Shown here one piece after another: positions 21,032 through 33,100 of a stretch of 64,000 nucleotides of DNA. Numbering within the stretch: position 1 is the first letter of the stretch; the number at the start of each line of letters is the position of its first letter. The stretch lies in assembly GCF_964019385.1 (NCBI RefSeq), contig NC_088646.1:14833905-14897904 (forward strand). The letters run 5' to 3'. The position numbers were made by a program, and so were the translations under genes. Under the pieces are notes generated by a model, which was not told the DNA's origin, ran no database searches, and worked only from the letters and a program-made list of their open reading frames with translations. This stretch comes from Sycon ciliatum (Eukaryota > Porifera > Calcarea > Leucosolenida > Sycettidae).

Positions 21032-24000
21032 TAATCATGGAGAGCACAGCAAATCCGTTTGGGGCACAATCTGTGGATTTCGTTGGAAATCTGAAGAGCA
21101 CAGCGAATCCGTGTGGGGGACTCTGTGGCCCGATTTTCTTGAAAAAGAACAGAGAACAGAGCACAGCAAATCCGTGTGGGCGCAATCTGTGGCCCGATTT
21201 TCTTGAAAAAGAACAGAGCACAGCGAATGCGTGTGGGGCGCTATCTGTAAATTTCCTTGATAATCATGGAGAGCACAGCAAATCCGTGTGGGGTGCAATC
21301 TGTGGATTTCGTTTGAAATCATGAAGAGCACAGCAAATCCGTGTGAGGCCCACTCTGTGGCCCGATTTTCTTTGAAAAGAACAGACAGAGCACAGAGCAC
21401 TGCAAATCCGTGTGGGGTCAATCTGTGGCCCGATTATCTTGAAAAAGAACAGAGCACAGGGAATCCGCGTGGGGCGCTATCTGTGAATTTGCTTTATAAT
21501 CTTGGAGAGCACAGCGAATCCGTGGGGAACGCAATCTGCGCATTTCGTTGGAAATCATGAAGAGCACAGCGAATCCGCGTGGGGGGACTCTGTCGCCCGA
21601 TTTTCTTGAAATGGAACATACAAAGCACAGAGAATCTGTGTGGGGCGCTATCTGTGAATTTCCCTGAAAAACATGAAGAGGACAGTGAATTCGTGTGGGG
21701 CGCAATCTATGGATTTCGTTGGAAATCATGAAGAGCGCAGCGAATCTGTGTGGGGAAAAGAACAGACAGAGCACAGCGAATCCGTGTGGGGCGTGATCTG
21801 TGAATTTCCTTGATAATCATGGAGAGCACAGCAAATCCGTGTGGGGCGCAATCTGTGGATTTCGTTGGACATCTGAAGAGCACGGCAAATCCGTGTGGGG
21901 GACTCTGTGGCCCGATTTTCTTGAAAAAGAACAGAGCACAGAGCACAGCAAATCCGTGTGGGGCGCAATCTGTGGCCCGATTTTCTTGAAAAAGAACAGA
22001 GCCCAGCGAATGCGTATGGGGCGCTATCTGTGAATTTCCTTGATAATCATGGAGAGCACAGCAAATCCGTGTGGGGTGCAATCTGTGGATTTCGTTTGAA
22101 ATCATGAAGAGCACAGCGAATCCGTGTGAGGCCAACTCTGTGGCCCGATTTTCTATGAAAAGAACAGACAGAGCACAGAGCACAGCAAATCCGTGTGGGG
22201 TCAATCTGTGGCCCGATTATCTTGAAAAAGAACAGAGCAAAGGGAATCCGCGTGGGGCGCTATCTGGGAATTTACTTTATAATCATGGAGAGCACAGCGA
22301 ATCCGTGTGGGGCGCAATCTGCGCATTTCGTTGGAAATCATGAAGAGCACAGCGAATCCGCGTGGGGGACTCTGTGGCCCGATTTTCTTGAAATGGAACA
22401 TACAAAGCACAGAGAATCTGTGTGGGGTGCTATCTGTGAATTTCCCTGAAAAACATGAAGAGGACAGTGAATTCGTGTGGGGCGCAATCTATGGATTTCG
22501 TTGGAAATCATGAAGAGCGCAGCGAATCTGTGCCGGGAAAAGAACAGACAGAGCACGGGAAATCCGTATGGGGCGCGATCTGTGAATTTCCTTGATAATC
22601 ATGGAGAGCACAGCAAATCCGTGTGGGGCGCAATCTGTGGATTTCGTTGGAAATCTGAAGAGCACGGCGAATCCGTGTGGGGGACTCTGTGGCCCGATTT
22701 TCTTGAAAAAGAACAGAGCACAGAAGAGCACAGCAAATCTGTGTGGGGCGGAATCTGTGGCCCGATTTTCTTGAAAAAGAACAGAGCACAGCGAATGCGT
22801 GTGGGGCGCTATCTGTGAATTTCCTTGATAATCATGGAGAGCACAGCAAATCCGTGTGGGGTGCAATCTGTGGATTTCGTTTGAAATCATGAAGAGCACG
22901 ACGAATCCGTGTGAGGCCCACTCTGTGGCCCGATATTCTTTGAAAAGAACAGACAGAACACAGAGCACAGCAAATCCGTGTGCGGTCAATCTGTGGCCCG
23001 ATTATCCTGAAAAAGAACAGAGCACAGGGAATCCGCGTGGGGCGCTATCTGGGAATTTGCTTTATAATCATGGAGAGCACAGCGAATCCGTGTGGGGCGC
23101 AATCTGCGCATTTCGTTGGAAATCATGAAGAGCACAGCCAATCCGCGTGGGGGACTACTCTGTGGCCCGATTTTCTTGAAATGGAACATACAAAGCACAG
23201 AGAATCTGTGTGGAGCGCTATCTGTGAATTTCCCTGAAAAACATGAAGAGGACAGTGAATTCGTGTGGGGCGCAATCTATGGATTTCGTAGGAAATCATG
23301 AAGAGCGCAGAGAATCTGTGTGGGGAAAAGAACAGACAGAGCACAGCAAATCCGTGTGGGGCGCGATCTGTGAATTTCCTTAATAATCATGGAGAGCACA
23401 GCAAATCCGTGTGGGGCGCAATCTGTGGATTTCGTTGGACATATGAAAAGCACGGCGAATCCGTGTGGGGGACTCTGTGGCCCGATTTTCTTGAAAAAGA
23501 ACAGAGCACAGAGCACAGCAAATCCGTGTGGGGCGCAATCTGTGGCCTGATTTTCTTGAAAAAGAACAGAGCACAGCGAATGCGTGTGAGGCGCTATCTG
23601 TAAATTTCCTTGGTAATCATGGAGAGCACAGCAAATCCGTGTGGGGTGCAATCTGTGGATTTCGTTTGAAATCATGAAGAGCACAGCGAATCCGTGTGAG
23701 GCCCACTCTGTGGCCCGATTTTCTTTGAAAAGAACAGACAGAGCACAGAGCACAGCAAATCCGTGTGGGGTCAATCTGTGGCCCGATTATCTTGAAAAAG
23801 AACAGAGCAAAGGGAATTCGCGTGGGGCGCTATCTCGGAATTTAATCATGGAGAGCACAGCGAATCCGTGTGGGGCGCAATCTGCGCATTTCGTTGGAAA
23901 TCATGAAGAGCGCAGCGAATCCGCGTGGGGGACTCTGTGGCCCGATTTTCTTGAAATGGAACATACAAAGCACGGAGAATCTATGTGGGGCGTTATCTGT

Positions 24001-25582
24001 GAATTTCCCTGAAAAACATGAAGAGGACAGTGAATTCGTGTGGGGCGCAATCTATGGATTTCGTTGGAAAACATGAAGAGCGCAGCGAATCTGTGTGGGG
24101 AAAAGAACAGACAGAGCACAGCGAATCCGTATGGGGCGCGATCTGTGAATTTCCTTGATAATCATGGAGAGCACAGCAAATCCGTGTGGGGCGCAATCTG
24201 TGGATTTCTTTGGAAATCTGAAGAGCACGGCGAACCCGTGTGGGGGACTCTCTGGCCCGATTTTCTTGAAAAAGAACAGAGCACAGAGCACAGTAAATCC
24301 GTGTGGGGCGCAATCTGTGGCCCGATTTTCTTGAAAAAGAATAGAGCACAGCGAATGCGTGTGGGGCGCTATCTGAAAATTTCCTTGATAATCATGTAGA
24401 GCACAGCAAATCCGTGTGGGGTGCAATCTGTGGATTTCGTTTGAAATCATGAAGAGCAAAGCGAATCTCTGTGGCCCGATTTGCTTGGAAAAGAACAGAC
24501 AGAGCACAGAGCACAGCAAATCCGTGTGGGGCGCAATCTGTGGATTTCGTTGGAAATCTGAAGAGCACGGCGAATCCGTGTGGGGACTCTGTGGCCCGAT
24601 TTTCTTGAAAAAGAACAGAGCACAGAGCACAGCAAATCCGTGTGGGGCGCAATCTGTGGCCCGATTTTCTTGAAAAAGAACAGAGCACAGAGCACAGCAA
24701 ATCCGTGTGGGGCGCAATCTGTGGCCCGATTTTCTTGAAAAAGAACAGAGCACAGCGAATGCGTGTGGGGCGCTATCTGTGAATTTCCTTGATAATCATG
24801 AAGAGCACAGCAAATCCGTGCGAGGCCCACTCTGTGGCCCGATTTTCTTTGAAAAGAACAGACAGAGCACAGAGCACAGCAAATCCGTGTGGGGTCAATC
24901 TGTGGCCCGATTATCTTGATAAAGAACAGAGCACAGGGAATCAGCGTGGGGCGCTATCTGTGAATTTGCTTTATAATCTTGGAGAGCACAGCGAATCCGT
25001 GTGGAACGCAATCTGCGCATTTCGTTGGAAATCATGAAGAGCACAGCGAATCCGCGTGGGGGGACTCTGTGGCCCGATTTTCTTGAAATGGAACATACAG
25101 AGCACAGAGAATCTGTGTGGGGCGCTATCTGTGAATTTCCCTGAAAAACATGAAGAGGACAGTGAATTCGTGTGGGGCGCAATCTATGGATTTCGTTGGA
25201 AATCATGAAGAGCGCAGCGAATCTGTGTGGGGAAAAGAACAGACAGAGTACAGCGAATCCGTGTGGGGCGCGATCTGTGAATTTCCTTGATAATCATGGA
25301 TATCACAGCAAATCCGTGTGGGGCGCAATCGGTGGATTTCGTTGGAAATCTCAAGAGCACGGCGAATCCGTGTGGGAGACTCTGTGGCCCGATTTTCTTG
25401 AAAAGAACAGAGCACAGCGAATGCGTGTGGGGCGATATCTGTGAATTTCCTTGATAATCATAGAGAGCACAGCAAATCCGTGTGGCGTGCAATCTGTATA
25501 TTTCGTTTGAAATCATGAAGAGCACAGCGAATCCGTGTGCGGCGCAATCTGTGGATTTCGTTGGAAATCATGAAGAGCACAG
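21032..25582. repeat. Satellite A, block 3, with a higher-order repeat of about 780 bp
   Basis: Monomers are highly similar between groups and arranged in a larger repeat. The marker gtggggaaaagaacagacag recurs near 21750, 22535, 23320, 24096 and 25228. The first four intervals are about 775-787 bp, and the last one is longer because of extra monomers near 24480-24760. Within a group the order of W and P monomers is conserved. A doubled gagcacagagcacagc string marks some P monomers. Confidence 0.93.
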
Positions 25583-25756
25583 CCGTGGCTGACAGGTCAA
25601 TCCTATTTTGAGCTATGAGTTGCACTGATCCTCGAGGCCTCATTGGCCGAAACAGTCTGGCTGTCTGCATCATTGAGTATTTCGCTCCTCGATTTCGATC
25701 TTGTAGAGCACTCTCAATAGAACTCTCAATCAGTCTGGCTGTCTGCTTCATTGAAC
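25583..25756 (+). mobile_element. Hammerhead-bearing insert in satellite A, copy 2
   Basis: Second copy of the insert at 19626-19793, about 5.96 kb away, with matching satellite A sequence on both borders. It contains a hammerhead-like motif (25621-25669) and the extra 3' half motif 78 bp downstream (cagtctggctgtctgc at 25731-25746). The shared borders imply one insertion later copied with its satellite flanks rather than two independent insertions. Confidence 0.75.
25621..25669 (+). ncRNA. Hammerhead ribozyme-like motif (type I), copy 2, core interrupted
   Basis: All three stems pair perfectly: stem I tgca (25621-25624) with tgca (25666-25669), stem II ggcc (25636-25639) with ggcc (25645-25648) around tcatt, and stem III acag (25652-25655) with ctgt (25661-25664) around tctgg. 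GAA (25649-25651) and the cleavage base C (25665) are in place. The core reads CTGAT, then four extra bases cctc (25630-25633), then GA, so the CTGATGA box is split and the copy should be inactive. Its stems are intact where copy 1 has mismatches, and copy 1 has the intact box. Together they support descent from a functional hammerhead. Confidence 0.72.
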
Positions 25757-25800
25757 AGGAATAAACAAAGCACAGAGAATCCGTGTGGTCAAATATGGTC
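25757..25800. other. Junction of satellite A to satellite B
   Basis: The last partial satellite A monomer (aaagcacagagaatccgtgtgg) passes directly into satellite B (tcaaatatggtcaaaattt). The bases gtggtcaa fit both families (satellite A gtgtggggtcaatc, satellite B aggtggtcaaat), so the join lies within a short microhomology. Confidence 0.85.
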
Positions 25801-28320
25801 AAAATTTGACAATTTCTCACCTTTCTTCCCGTTTCAAGCTCAGAACATAAATAATAACCATACTGATCCTGTTTTATAGCTGGACATAGGGAGGTGCACC
25901 AAGAAAAAAAGCCACATTTCTCTAAACAACTCGCCCAGGGCTGCTGAAAGCTGAAAATAACCTATCTCCAAGTTTGGGGCTTGTCGCCGTGAATCTTCAC
26001 TTTGCGACTAAAGTATTCACAGCAGTGCCAAAATTTCTGAGTCATTGAATGTGGGTGCCAGCGGCCTACAAGCAAACAAAAAATGAAATCAATACGACCA
26101 CTCATATTACAGCTGGGTCATGTTATAGGGAGATGCATTAAAATTGACAGGTGTTCAAATATGGTCAAAATTTGACAATTTCTCACCTTTCTTCCCGTTT
26201 CAAGCTAGGAACATAAATAATGACCATCCTGATCCTGTTTTATAGCTGGACATAGGGAGGTGCACCAAGAAAAAAAGCCACTTTTCTCTAAACAACTCGC
26301 CCAGGGCTGCTGAAAGCTGAAAATAACCTATCTCCAAGTTTGGGGCTTGTCGCCGTGAATCTTCACTTTGCGACTATTGTATTCACAGCAGTGCCAAAAT
26401 TTCTGAGTCATTGAATGTGGGTGCCAGCGGCCTACAAGCAAACAAAAAATGAAATCAATGCGACCATTCACATTACAGCTGGGTCATGTTATAGGGAGAT
26501 GCATTAAAATTGACAGGTGGTCAAATATGGTCAAAATTTGACAATTTCTCACCTTTCTTCCCGTTTCAAGTTCAGAACGTGAATAATGACCATCCTGATC
26601 CTGTTTTATAGCTGGACATAGGGAGGTGCACCAAGAAAAAAAGCCACATTTCTCTAAACAACTCGCCCAGGGCTGCTGAAAGCTGAAAATAACCTATCTC
26701 CAAGTTTGGGGCTTGTCGCCGTGAATCTTCACTTTGCGACTACAGTATTCACAGCAGTGCCAAAATTTCTAAGTCATTGAATGTGGGTGCCAGCGGCCTA
26801 CAAGCAAACAAAAAATGAAATCAATACGACCACTCATATTACAGCTGGGTCATGTTATAGGGAGATGCATTAAAATTGACAGGTGGTCAAATACGGTCAA
26901 AATTTGACAATTTCTCACCTTTCTTCCCGTTTCAAGCTCAGAACATAAATAATAACCATACTGATCCTGTTTTATAGCTGGACATAGGGAGGTGCACCAA
27001 GAAAAAAAGCCACATTTCTCTAAACAACTCGCCCAGGGCTGCTGAAAGCTGAAAATAACCTATCTCCAAGTTTGGGGCTTGTCGCCGTGAATCTTCACTT
27101 TGCGACTAAAGTATTCACAGCAGTGCCAAAATTTCTGAGTCATTGAATGTGGGTGCCAGCGGCCTACAAGCAAACAAAAAATGAAATCAATACGACCACT
27201 CATATTACAGCTGGGTCATGTTATAGGGAGATGCATTAAAATTGACAGGTGTTCAAATATGGTCAAAATTTGACAATTTCTCACCTTTCTTCCCGTTTCA
27301 AGTTCAGAACTTGAATAATGACCATCCTGATCCTGTTTTATAGCTGGACATAGGGAGGTGCACCAAGAAAAAAAGCCACATTTCTCTAAACAACTCGCCC
27401 AGGGCTGCTGAAAGCTGAAAATAACCTATCTCCAAGTTTGGGGCTTGTCGCCGTGAATCTTCACTTTGCGACTAAAGTATTCACAGCAGTGCCAAATATA
27501 CTAAGTCATTGAATGTGGGTGCCAGCGGCCTACAAGCAAACAAAAAATGAAATCAATACGACCACTCATATTACAGCTGGGTCATGTTATAGGGAGATGC
27601 ATTAAAATTGACAGGTGGTCAAATACGGTCAAAATTTGACAATTTCTCACCTTTCTTCCCGTTTCAAGCTCAGAACATAAATAATAACCATACTGATCCT
27701 GTTTTATAGCTGGACATAGGGAGGTGCACCAAGAAAAAAAGCCACATTTCTCTAAACAACTCGCCCAGGGCTGCTGAAAGCTGAAAATAACCTATCTCCA
27801 AGTTTGGGGCTTGTCGCCGTGAATCTTCACTTTGCGACTAAAGTATTCACAGCAGTGCCAAAATTTCTGAGTCATTGAATGTGGGTGCCAGCGGCCTACA
27901 AGCAAACAAAAAATGAAATCAATACGACCACTCATATTACAGCTGGGTCATGTTATAGGGAGATGCATTAAAATTGACAGGTGTTCAAATATGGTCAAAA
28001 TTTGACAATTTCTCACCTTTCTTCCCGTTTCAAGTTCAGAACTTGAATAATGACCATCCTGATCCTGTTTTATAGCTGGACATAGGGAGGTGCACCAAGA
28101 AAAAAAGCCACATTTCTCTAAACAACTCGCCCAGGGCTGCTGAAAGCTGAAAATAACCTATCTCCAAGTTTGGGGCTTGTCGCCGTGAATCTTCACTTTG
28201 CGACTACAGTATTCACAGCAGTGCCAAAATTTCTAAGTCATTGAATGTGGGTGCCAGCGGCCTACAAGCAAACAAAAAATGAAATCAATACGACCACTCA
28301 TATTACAGCTGGGTCATGTT

Positions 28321-28507
28321 TATTTCTTGTGTACTTGCATACTGGTATTAGTTTAGTCCCACAACCTGCGATAAAATGATCCACTGTAGCACCTACTCCA
28401 CTTTCATGTTTATGTATCTATGTCATTCGGATCTTCCCAAGTTGTACAATGTACTGTTGAGATACCGAATTCAAATAAATCAATACCATACCATACCATA
28501 CCATACC
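28321..28507 (+). mobile_element. 187-bp retroelement 3'-tail fragment, copy 1
   Basis: Inserted between gggtcatgtt and atagggag of a satellite B monomer. It starts tatttcttgtgtacttgc, has a polyadenylation-like aataaa at 28474-28479, and ends in about five tandem ataCC pentamers (atacc repeated). A short 3' segment with AATAAA and a microsatellite tail fits a 5'-truncated non-LTR retrotransposon or SINE, but the family is not recognised. No clear target duplication is visible. A 60-codon frame across it is accidental. Confidence 0.65.
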
Positions 28508-28537
28508 ATAGGGAGATGCATTAAAATTGACAGTTGT

Positions 28538-30158
28538 TCAAATACGGTCAAAATTTGACAATTTCTCACCTTTCTTCCCGTTTCAAGCTCAGAACATAAA
28601 TAATAACCATACCGATCCTGTTTTATAGCTGGACATAGGGAGGTGCACCAAGAAAAAAAGCCACATTTCTCTAAACAACTCGCCCAGGGCTGCTGAAAGC
28701 TGAAAATAACCTATCTCCAAGTTTGGGGCTTGTCGCCGTGAATCTTCACTTTGCGACTAAAGTATTCACAGCAGTGCCAAAATTTCTAAGTCATTGAATG
28801 TGGGTGCCAGCGGCCTACAAGCAAACAAAAAATGAAATCAATACGACCACTCATATTACAGCTGGGTCATGTTATAGGGAGATGCATTAAAATTGACAGG
28901 TGGTCAAATACGGTCAAAATTTGACAATTTCTCACCTTTCTTCCCGTTTCAAGCTCAGAACATAAATAATAACCATACCGATCCTGTTTTATAGCTGGAC
29001 ATAGGGAGGTGCACCAAGAAAAAAAGCCACATTTCTCTAAACAACTCGCCCAGGGCTGCTGAAAGCTGAAAATAACCTATCTCCAAGTTTGGGGCTTGTC
29101 GCCGTGAATCTTCACTTTGCGACTAAAGTATTCACAGCAGTGCCAAAATTTCTAAGTCATTGAATGTGGGTGCCAGCGGCCTACAAGCAAACAAAAAATG
29201 AAATCAATACGACCACTCATATTACAGCTGGGTCATGTTATAGGGAGATGCATTAAAATTGACAGGTGGTCAAATACGGTCAAAATTTGACAATTTCTCA
29301 CCTTTCTTCCCGTTTCAAGCTCAGAACATAAATAATAACCATACTGATCCTGTTTTATAGCTGGACATAGGGAGGTGCACCAAGAAAAAAAGCCACATTT
29401 CTCTAAACAACTCGCCCAGGGCTGCTGAAAGCTGAAAATAACCTATCTCCAAGTTTGGGGCTTGTCGCCGTGAATCTTCACTTTGCGACTAAAGTATTCA
29501 CAGCAGTGCCAAAATTTCTGAGTCATTGAATGTGGGTGCCAGCGGCCTACAAGCAAACAAAAAATGAAATCAATACGACCACTCATATTACAGCTGGGTC
29601 ATGTTATAGGGAGATGCATTAAAATTGACAGGTGTTCAAATATGGTCAAAATTTGACAATGTCTCACCTTTCTTCCCGTTTCAAGTTCAGAACTTGAATA
29701 ATGACCATCCTGATCCTGTTTTATAGCTGGACATAGGGAGGTGCACCAAGAAAAAAAGCCACATTTCTCTAAACAACTCGCCCAGGGCTGCTGAAAGCTG
29801 AAAATAACCTATCTCCAAGTTTGGGGCTTGTCGCCGTGAATCTTCACTTTGCGACTACAGTATTCACAGCAGTGCCAAAATTTCTAAGTCATTGAATGTG
29901 GGTGCCAGCGGCCTACAAGCAAACAAAAAATGAAATCAATACGACCACTCATATTACAGCTGGGTCATGTTTATTTCTTGTGTACTTGCATACTGGTATT
30001 AGTTTAGTCCCACAACCTGCGATAAAATGATCCACTGTAGCACCTACTCCACTTTCATGTTTATGTATCTATGTCATTCGGATCTTCCCAAGTTGTACAA
30101 TGTACTGTTGAGATACCGAATTCAAATAAATCAATACCATACCATACCATACCATACC
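28538..30158. repeat. Four-monomer higher-order repeat of satellite B carrying one 187-bp insert
   Basis: Four monomers of distinct type (tacgg/taccg, tacgg/taccg, tacgg/tactg, then tatgg with cttgaataatg and tacagt) end in the 187-bp retroelement tail. The insert-to-insert distance here is 1,651 bp, exactly 4 x 366 + 187. The same 1,651-bp spacing recurs between the inserts at 61874 and 63525. Confidence 0.85.
29972..30158 (+). mobile_element. 187-bp retroelement 3'-tail fragment, copy 2
   Basis: In the same satellite position as copy 1 and apparently identical to it, 1,651 bp downstream. It was copied with the surrounding monomers. Confidence 0.65.
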
Positions 30159-33100
30159 ATAGGGAGATGCATTAAAATTGACAGTTGTTCAAATACGGTC
30201 AAAATTTGACAATTTCTCACCTTTCTTCCCGTTTCAAGCTCAGAACATAAATAATAACCATACCGATCCTGTTTTATAGCTGGACATAGGGAGGTGCACC
30301 AAGAAAAAAAGCCACATTTCTCTAAACAACTCGCCCAGGGCTGCTGAAAGCTGAAAATAACCTATCTCCAAGTTTGGGGCTTGTCGCCGTGAATCTTCAC
30401 TTTGCGACTAAAGTATTCACAGCAGTGCCAAAATTTCTAAGTCATTGAATGTGGGTGCCAGCGGCCTACAAGCAAACAAAAAATGAAATCAATACGACCA
30501 CTCATATTACAGCTGGGTCATGTTATAGGGAGATGCATTAAAATTGACAGGTGGTCAAATACGGTCAAAATTTGACAATTTCTCACCTTTCTTCCCGTTT
30601 CAAGCTCAGAACATAAATAATAACCATACCGATCCTGTTTTATAGCTGGACATAGGGAGGTGCACCAAGAAAAAAAGCCACATTTCTCTAAACAACTCGC
30701 CCAGGGCTGCTGAAAGCTGAAAATAACCTATCTCCAAGTTTGGGGCTTGTCGCCGTGAATCTTCACTTTGCGACTAAAGTATTCACAGCAGTGCCAAAAT
30801 TTCTAAGTCATTGAATGTGGGTGCCAGCGGCCTACAAGCAAACAAAAAATGAAATCAATACGACCACTCATATTACAGCTGGGTCATGTTATAGGGAGAT
30901 GCATTAAAATTGACAGGTGGTCAAATATGGTCAAAATTTGACAATTTCTCACCTTTCTTCCCGTTTCAAGCTCAGAACATAAATAATAACCATACTGATC
31001 CTGTTTTATAGCTGGACATAGGGAGGTGCACCAAGAAAAAAAGCCACATTTCTCTAAACAACTCGCCCAGGGCTGCTGAAAGCTGAAAATAACCTATCTC
31101 CAAGTTTGGGGCTTGTCGCCGTGAATCTTCACTTTGCGACTAAAGTATTCACAGCAGTGCCAAATATTCTAAGTCATTGAATGTGGGTGCCAGCGGCCTA
31201 CAAGCAAACAAAAAATGAAATCAATACGACCACTCATATTACAGCTGGGTCATGTTATAGGGAGATGCATTAAAATTGACAGGTGGTCAAATACGGTCAA
31301 AATTTGACAATTTCTCACCTTTCTTCCCGTTTCAAGCTCAGAACATAAATAATAACCATACTGATCCTGTTTTATAGCTGGACATAGGGAGGTGCACCAA
31401 GAAAAAAAGCCACATTTCTCTAAACAACTCGCCCAGGGCTGCTGAAAGCTGAAAATAACCTATCTCCAAGTTTGGGGCTTGTCGCCGTGAATCTTCACTT
31501 TGCGACTAAAGTATTCACAGCAGTGCCAAAATTTCTGAGTCATTGAATGTGGGTGCCAGCGGCCTACAAGCAAACAAAAAATGAAATCAATACGACCACT
31601 CATATTACAGCTGGGTCATGTTATAGGGAGATGCATTAAAATTGACAGGTGTTCAAATATGGTCAAAATTTGACAATTTCTCACCTTTCTTCCCGTTTCA
31701 AGTTCAGAACTTGAATAATGACCATCCTGATCCTGTTTTATAGCTGGACATAGGGAGGTGCACCAAGAAAAAAAGCCACATTTCTCTAAACAACTCGCCC
31801 AGGGCTGCTGAAAGCTGAAAATAACCTATCTCCAAGTTTGGGGCTTGTCGCCGTGAATCTTCACTTTGCGACTACAGTATTCACAGCAGTGCCAAAATTT
31901 CTAAGTCATTGAATGTGGGTGCCAGCGGCCTACAAGCAAACAAAAAATGAAATCAATACGACCACTCATATTACAGCTGGGTCATGTTATAGGGAGATGC
32001 ATTAAAATTGACAGGTGGTCAAATACGGTCAAAATTTGACAATTTCTCACCTTTCTTCCCGTTTCAAGCTCAGAACATAAATAATAACCATACCGATCCT
32101 GTTTTATAGCTGGACATAGGGAGGTGCACCAAGAAAAAAAGCCACATTTCTCTAAACAACTCGCCCAGGGCTGCTGAAAGCTGAAAATAACCTATCTCCA
32201 AGTTTGGGGCTTGTCGCCGTGAATCTTCACTTTGCGACTAAAGTATTCACAGCAGTGCCAAAATTTCTAAGTCATTGAATGTGGGTGCCAGCGGCCTACA
32301 AGCAAACAAAAAATGAAATCAATACGACCACTCATATTACAGCTGGGTCATGTTATAGGGAGATGCATTAAAATTGACAGGTGGTCAAATATGGTCAAAA
32401 TTTGACAATTTCTCACCTTTCTTCCCGTTTCAAGCTCAGAACATAAATAATAACCATACTGATCCTGTTTTATAGCTGGACATAGGGAGGTGCACCAAGA
32501 AAAAAAGCCACATTTCTCTAAACAACTCGCCCAGGGCTGCTGAAAGCTGAAAATAACCTATCTCCAAGTTTGGGGCTTGTCGCCGTGAATCTTCACTTTG
32601 CGACTAAAGTATTCACAGCAGTGCCAAAATTTCTGAGTCATTGAATGTGGGTGCCAGCGGCCTACAAGCAAACAAAAAATGAAATCAATACGACCACTCA
32701 TATTACAGCTGGGTCATGTTATAGGGAGATGCATTAAAATTGACAGGTGTTCAAATATGGTCAAAATTTGACAATTTCTCACCTTTCTTCCCGTTTCAAG
32801 CTAGGAACATAAATAATGACCATCCTGATCCTGTTTTATAGCTGGACATAGGGAGGTGCACCAAGAAAAAAAGCCACTTTTCTCTAAACAACTCGCCCAG
32901 GGCTGCTGAAAGCTGAAAATAACCTATCTCCAAGTTTGGGGCTTGTCGCCGTGAATCTTCACTTTGCGACTAAAGTATTCACAGCAGTGCCAAAATTTCT
33001 GAGTCATTGAATGTGGGTGCCAGCGGCCTACAAGCAAACAAAAAATGAAATCAATGCGACCATTCACATTACAGCTGGGTCATGTTATAGGGAGATGCAT

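Noticed and set aside
26200-26230. CENP-B-box-like string (cccgtttcaagctcag) in satellite B
   Set aside because: Only the CCCG and the central T fit the reversed box. The required CGAA at the other end is absent, so I do not call it.
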